Shown: piece by piece, positions 61,807-64,000 of the stretch
Layout of the letters: each line of letters starts with the position of its first letter
How positions within the stretch are numbered: position 1 is the stretch's first letter
DNA from: Cafeteria roenbergensis
Lineage: Eukaryota > Sar > Bigyra > Bicosoecida > Cafeteriaceae
DNA: 64,000 bases
Reading direction: 5' to 3'
NCBI GenBank assembly: GCA_008330645.1
Contig: VLTN01000001.1
Coordinates: 1,469,564-1,533,563 of the forward strand
Made by a program: the position numbers and the translations under genes
The notes under the pieces: generated by a model
What the model saw: the letters and a program-made list of their open reading frames with translations, nothing else
Told to the model about the DNA's origin: nothing
The model's database searches: none

Positions 61807-63065
61807 CGTTGAGGTCGGGGGTACGCTCACGTGCGACAAACTCATCGTTACAGATGACACCCGAACAAACGAGGGCGACCTCGTCATCCAGCAGGGTGAC
61901 CTCGTACTGTACCAGTCCCCGGTTATTCCAGTTCCAGCTGAAAGGGTCGACGAGCGGAAGATTGTCTTTAACCTCGGTGATTCAGGGCTTGCAGGCTCTA
62001 CATGTGAGATTGGTATGAAGGGAGGTACCAACGGTGTCCAGGGAGACATTATCTTCCGTTGCCAGACCGGAACTGAAGTTCCAGGTAGTACCCTTCAAGA
62101 GGTTGTTGCACGGTTCAAGGGCGCCGACCTCGGCATCGGGACGGTTATTCCAGAGGCAAAACTTGATGTGGCTGGAGACCTCAAGTGCGAAACTGCACTC
62201 ATCTCCAATGCGTACACTCCTGGAGACTTCTGTCCTCTTGCAATCAATGCCCCGGGGCTCTCACCAACCGCTCCAGGCCAAATGTTCTTCGAGGCTGGCC
62301 GCTCATCATCAGGAGCCAACAGCGGTTTCTCAGTGCTAAACTTCAACCACTTCATTGGTGACGGTGGCGACAAGTTTCCTGATCCTACAAAGATGGGCTG
62401 GCGTGTAATCAACGACGCGCGGAGCACAGCCGACAAGTTTGAAATTGATTCCATCGAGCCTGCGGGAGGTGTTCCAGGTCGTGGTCGTCTCTGGCTACAG
62501 TTTGATGGCATTTCTGGTACTACGTCTCTTGGTGCAGGTCTTGTGATTGATAACCGCCCTGAGGTGCCAGCTCATTACGTCCGACCGGTGGATGACAATC
62601 TATGGGACTTGGGTGCGTCGGCAATTAAGTGGAAGGATATCTTTTCTGCCAACCCTGTGACTGTCATTTCCGACCGCAACCAGAAGAAGAATATCACAGC
62701 ACTACCGGACAACCGAGGGCTGGATTTCATCAACGCTCTGACACCTGTCAAGTACCGCTTCAAGCAGGGAACGAGCAACCGTTTCCATTACGGTCTGATT
62801 TCACAGGACGTCGAAACTCTCATGTCAACGCTGGGAGACTCTGACGGAACGGGAAACGGTATGGTGGGTGAAGAACACTACTATGGTTGATGACCCTGAC
62901 TGGGTTGCTCCGGACATGCCAGAGGGAGAACTGGAGAGCACATACACGCCCCCGACACCGCCCAAGGTGGCGAGGGAAGACTATGGGCTTCGGTACGAGG
63001 AACTCATTGCTCCGCTAATTAAGGCTGTCCAACAGCTCTCTGCACGCGTGGATGCTCTCGAATAG
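61736..63065 (+). CDS. Fibre/spike protein with peptidase S74 intramolecular chaperone, frameshift near C-terminus
   Basis: The first frame (61736-62890) gives 384 residues: a short head ('MAFDMITYSPTVPAYLKSVK'), repeated strand-turn units ('GDLVIQQGDLVLYQS', 'GIGTVIPEAKLDVAGDLKC') typical of trimeric beta-helical fibres, and an S74 domain with the Ser-Lys dyad region 'ISDRNQKKNI' (Ser312, Lys317/318), 'GLDFINALTPVKYRFKQG' and 'HYGLISQDVETLM'. The normal end of the domain ('YGLRYEELIAPLIKAVQQLS') lies in the next frame (62868-63065), so one base is missing or extra near 62,880. S74 domains fold fibre trimers and then cut themselves off. The protein is probably a host-attachment spike. Confidence 0.85.
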
Positions 63066-63160
63066 CTTTTGACGCAAAAGCTAAGCAAAACTGAATGCAC
63101 CTGCGGTGCAAACTCTATGAAGTTCTACTAAGCTTTTGACGCAAAAGCTAAGCAAAACTG
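63064..63160. repeat. Two direct repeats with GCTTTTGACGCAAAAGC hairpin
   Basis: AGCTTTTGACGCAAAAGCTA followed by AGCAAAACTG occurs at 63064-63093 and 63131-63160. Each contains a 7-bp stem and 3-nt loop. The first copy overlaps the fibre stop codon, which suggests a transcription-end signal. A related CTTTTGCGTCAAAAG hairpin sits after the capsid gene (about 54,960). Confidence 0.7.
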
Positions 63161-63230
63161 CAAACTGTATCAAGTTCTACTGAACTTTGCACCGCCAGGT
63201 GCAATCCATTTTGACAAACTTTTTTTAAAA

Positions 63231-63251
63231 GTTTTTCTAAAAAGTGTGTAG
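63231..63251 (+). promoter_or_regulatory. AT-rich TCTA motif upstream of last viral genes
   Basis: GTTTTTCTAAAAAGTGTGTAG ends directly at the ATG at 63252, preceded by AAACTTTTTTTAAAAGTTT. It is the same motif class as at 60.04 and 61.71 kb. Confidence 0.5.
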
Positions 63252-63799
63252 ATGCTGAAACTATCAAAGACGTTCAAGATTCAGGGACTCGGCAAAATGA
63301 CCAAAAAGCAACGTGAAGATGCCATGAAACGTATCGAGGATGTTGCACAGGCTGATGCAGGCGTAATTGTTGACGGGTGTAGCGGACGCGCGCAGGAAAG
63401 GGACAACAAACTGTCCCCGAAAGAGCGCGCCGTGCCATCACGTTCGTCAAGGACACTCTCAATGTCTCTGAACAAGGTAGCCCGTGAAATCGTGCGTTCA
63501 AAATCTTCCCGAAGAACCGTATCTCCGGTGCTGGATTTTGGAGTGATGTGGGAAATTGGTTCAAGGGAGCAGCCCACACTGTTCCTAAAGGCTATTCCTG
63601 TGGTGGCCCCGCGGGCCAACGAACTTTGGCGTTCTGTTGAGACCAAGACTCCCTATAAGTGGAAATCAGTACTAACCGATACTGCCGTTGGAGCTTTGCC
63701 TGGTGGACCTCTGTTAAGGGTGCTGTAAACCCTGCCTTGATAAGACCAGGTGCGAAGAAGGCCAATCACCCAAGGGCTTGGAGTCAATACACGAAGTAA
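63252..63799 (+). pseudogene. Amphipathic minor-virion-type protein, broken by several frameshifts
   Basis: The first frame (63252-63728) starts well ('MLKLSKTFKIQGLGKMTKKQ') but the most protein-like later pieces are in other frames: 'RRAITFVKDTLNV' (about 63,427), 'SGAGFWSDVGNWFKGAAHTV' (about 63,523-63,582), 'VLTDTAVGALPGGP' in the first frame, then 'SVKGAVNPALIRPGAKK' to a stop at 63799. The FWxDVGxWFKGA block with hydrophobic and basic flanks resembles membrane-active minor virion proteins of adenovirus-like and virophage particles. At least three single-base shifts would be needed to read it through. Confidence 0.5.
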
Positions 63800-63843
63800 G
63801 AAGAAGCAGCAGTTGACAAGAACCAGCCAAGATTGACCAGTAC

Positions 63844-64000
63844 ATGAGCCGAAGCCGAAACCCCGCAACGAGAGCAACATGCGCATCCGGCAATCCTGAG
63901 CGTGGAAGATTGTTTCCGTGTCATGAAGGAAAGAACCCGGGTATGAATCTCGGCCAAGCATCAAAGTACGTCAAGGACAACACGGGCTCTGGAGTGGGGT
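63844..64000 (+). CDS. Start of an unidentified viral gene, cut by the window end
   Basis: From the ATG at 63844 an open frame runs to the last base (about 52 codons), with 'GMNLGQASKYVKDNTGSGVG' near the end. Codon use is like the other viral genes. Given the frameshifts just upstream it could also be part of a longer, broken gene. No function can be assigned. Confidence 0.35.
   Translation, partial: MSRSRNPATRATCASGNPERGRLFPCHEGKNPGMNLGQASKYVKDNTGSGVG

Larger units (their letters stand above)
52032..64000. mobile_element. Integrated virophage/Polinton-like dsDNA virus (EMALE-like), right end outside window
   Basis: Composition shifts sharply from GC-rich to AT-richer DNA at 52,032, where a 132-bp perfect palindrome sits. 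All hallmark genes of the mavirus/Polinton group are present: DD35E integrase with chromodomain, FtsK/HerA packaging ATPase, adenain-like cysteine protease, penton and a candidate double-jelly-roll major capsid protein. The last four run in the order ATPase-protease-penton-MCP on one strand, as in mavirus. Genes are short, intronless and tightly spaced (2-10 bp between protease and neighbours). A nucleotidyltransferase, P-loop protein and S74-domain fibre are accessory. No polymerase, primase or helicase appears before the window ends. Confidence 0.88.

Noticed and set aside
52032-64000. DNA polymerase B, primase-helicase or tyrosine recombinase of the virus
   Set aside because: None is visible up to 64,000; they may lie beyond the window, so absence is not concluded.

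Overview
The first 52 kb are GC-rich nuclear DNA of a flagellated protist. Genes carry short spliceosomal introns (about 135-350 bp, typically GTGAG...CAG) and are packed on both strands. The content is eukaryotic and ciliate in function: an intraflagellar transport protein (IFT140), a TMEM17-like transition-zone protein, an AKTIP/FTS-like E2 variant, histone H3, an emopamil-binding-like sterol isomerase, two alkylglycerol monooxygenases, a Dispatched/Patched-type RND protein and very large modular membrane proteins. The GC contrast and an integrated mavirus-type element suggest a bicosoecid such as Cafeteria, whose genomes are known to carry endogenous mavirus-like virophages (EMALEs). That host identity is inference.

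Host layout: 1-2 kb end of a secreted-type gene and the AKTIP-like gene; 2-3.5 kb EBP-like gene; 3.7-9.7 kb IFT140 (7 exons, phases all consistent); 10-14.3 kb tandem AGMO genes; 14.9-17.1 kb tandem paralogous membrane proteins; 17.2-18.8 kb coiled-coil and ankyrin reading frames; 18.9-19.9 kb TMEM17-like; 20-21 kb secreted Cys-rich protein; 21.2-27.1 kb LRR/coiled-coil protein with a long Gly-Ala tract; 27.6 kb H3; 28.4-31.2 kb kelch-EGF membrane protein; 31.4-32.2 kb NAT8-like acetyltransferase; 32.6-36.7 kb RND protein; 37.2-47 kb giant EAR-IPT-multi-TM receptor-like protein.

From about 47.08 to 52.03 kb lies a GC-rich non-LTR retrotransposon on the minus strand (reverse transcriptase plus a C-terminal restriction-like endonuclease). 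At 52,032 the composition changes abruptly to AT-richer DNA at a perfect 132-bp palindrome. From there to the end of the window is an integrated dsDNA virus of the virophage/Polinton-like type. It has an HNH nuclease, a DD35E integrase with a chromodomain, then, reading on the minus strand, packaging ATPase - adenain-like protease - penton - major capsid protein. That is the conserved maviroid morphogenesis order. Right of it are a nucleotidyltransferase-fold gene, a coiled-coil Ala/Gln/Lys protein, a P-loop protein, a fibre with a peptidase S74 intramolecular chaperone, and a broken amphipathic minor-virion-type gene. The right terminus and any DNA polymerase/primase lie beyond the window.

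The viral genes work as a particle-forming and integrating cassette. Several carry single-base frameshifts, some at homopolymers, so either the provirus is decaying or the assembly has residual indels. One host repeat unit shows the same kind of one-base loss. Dispersed GC-rich hairpins and AT-rich inverted repeats mark its intergenic spaces.
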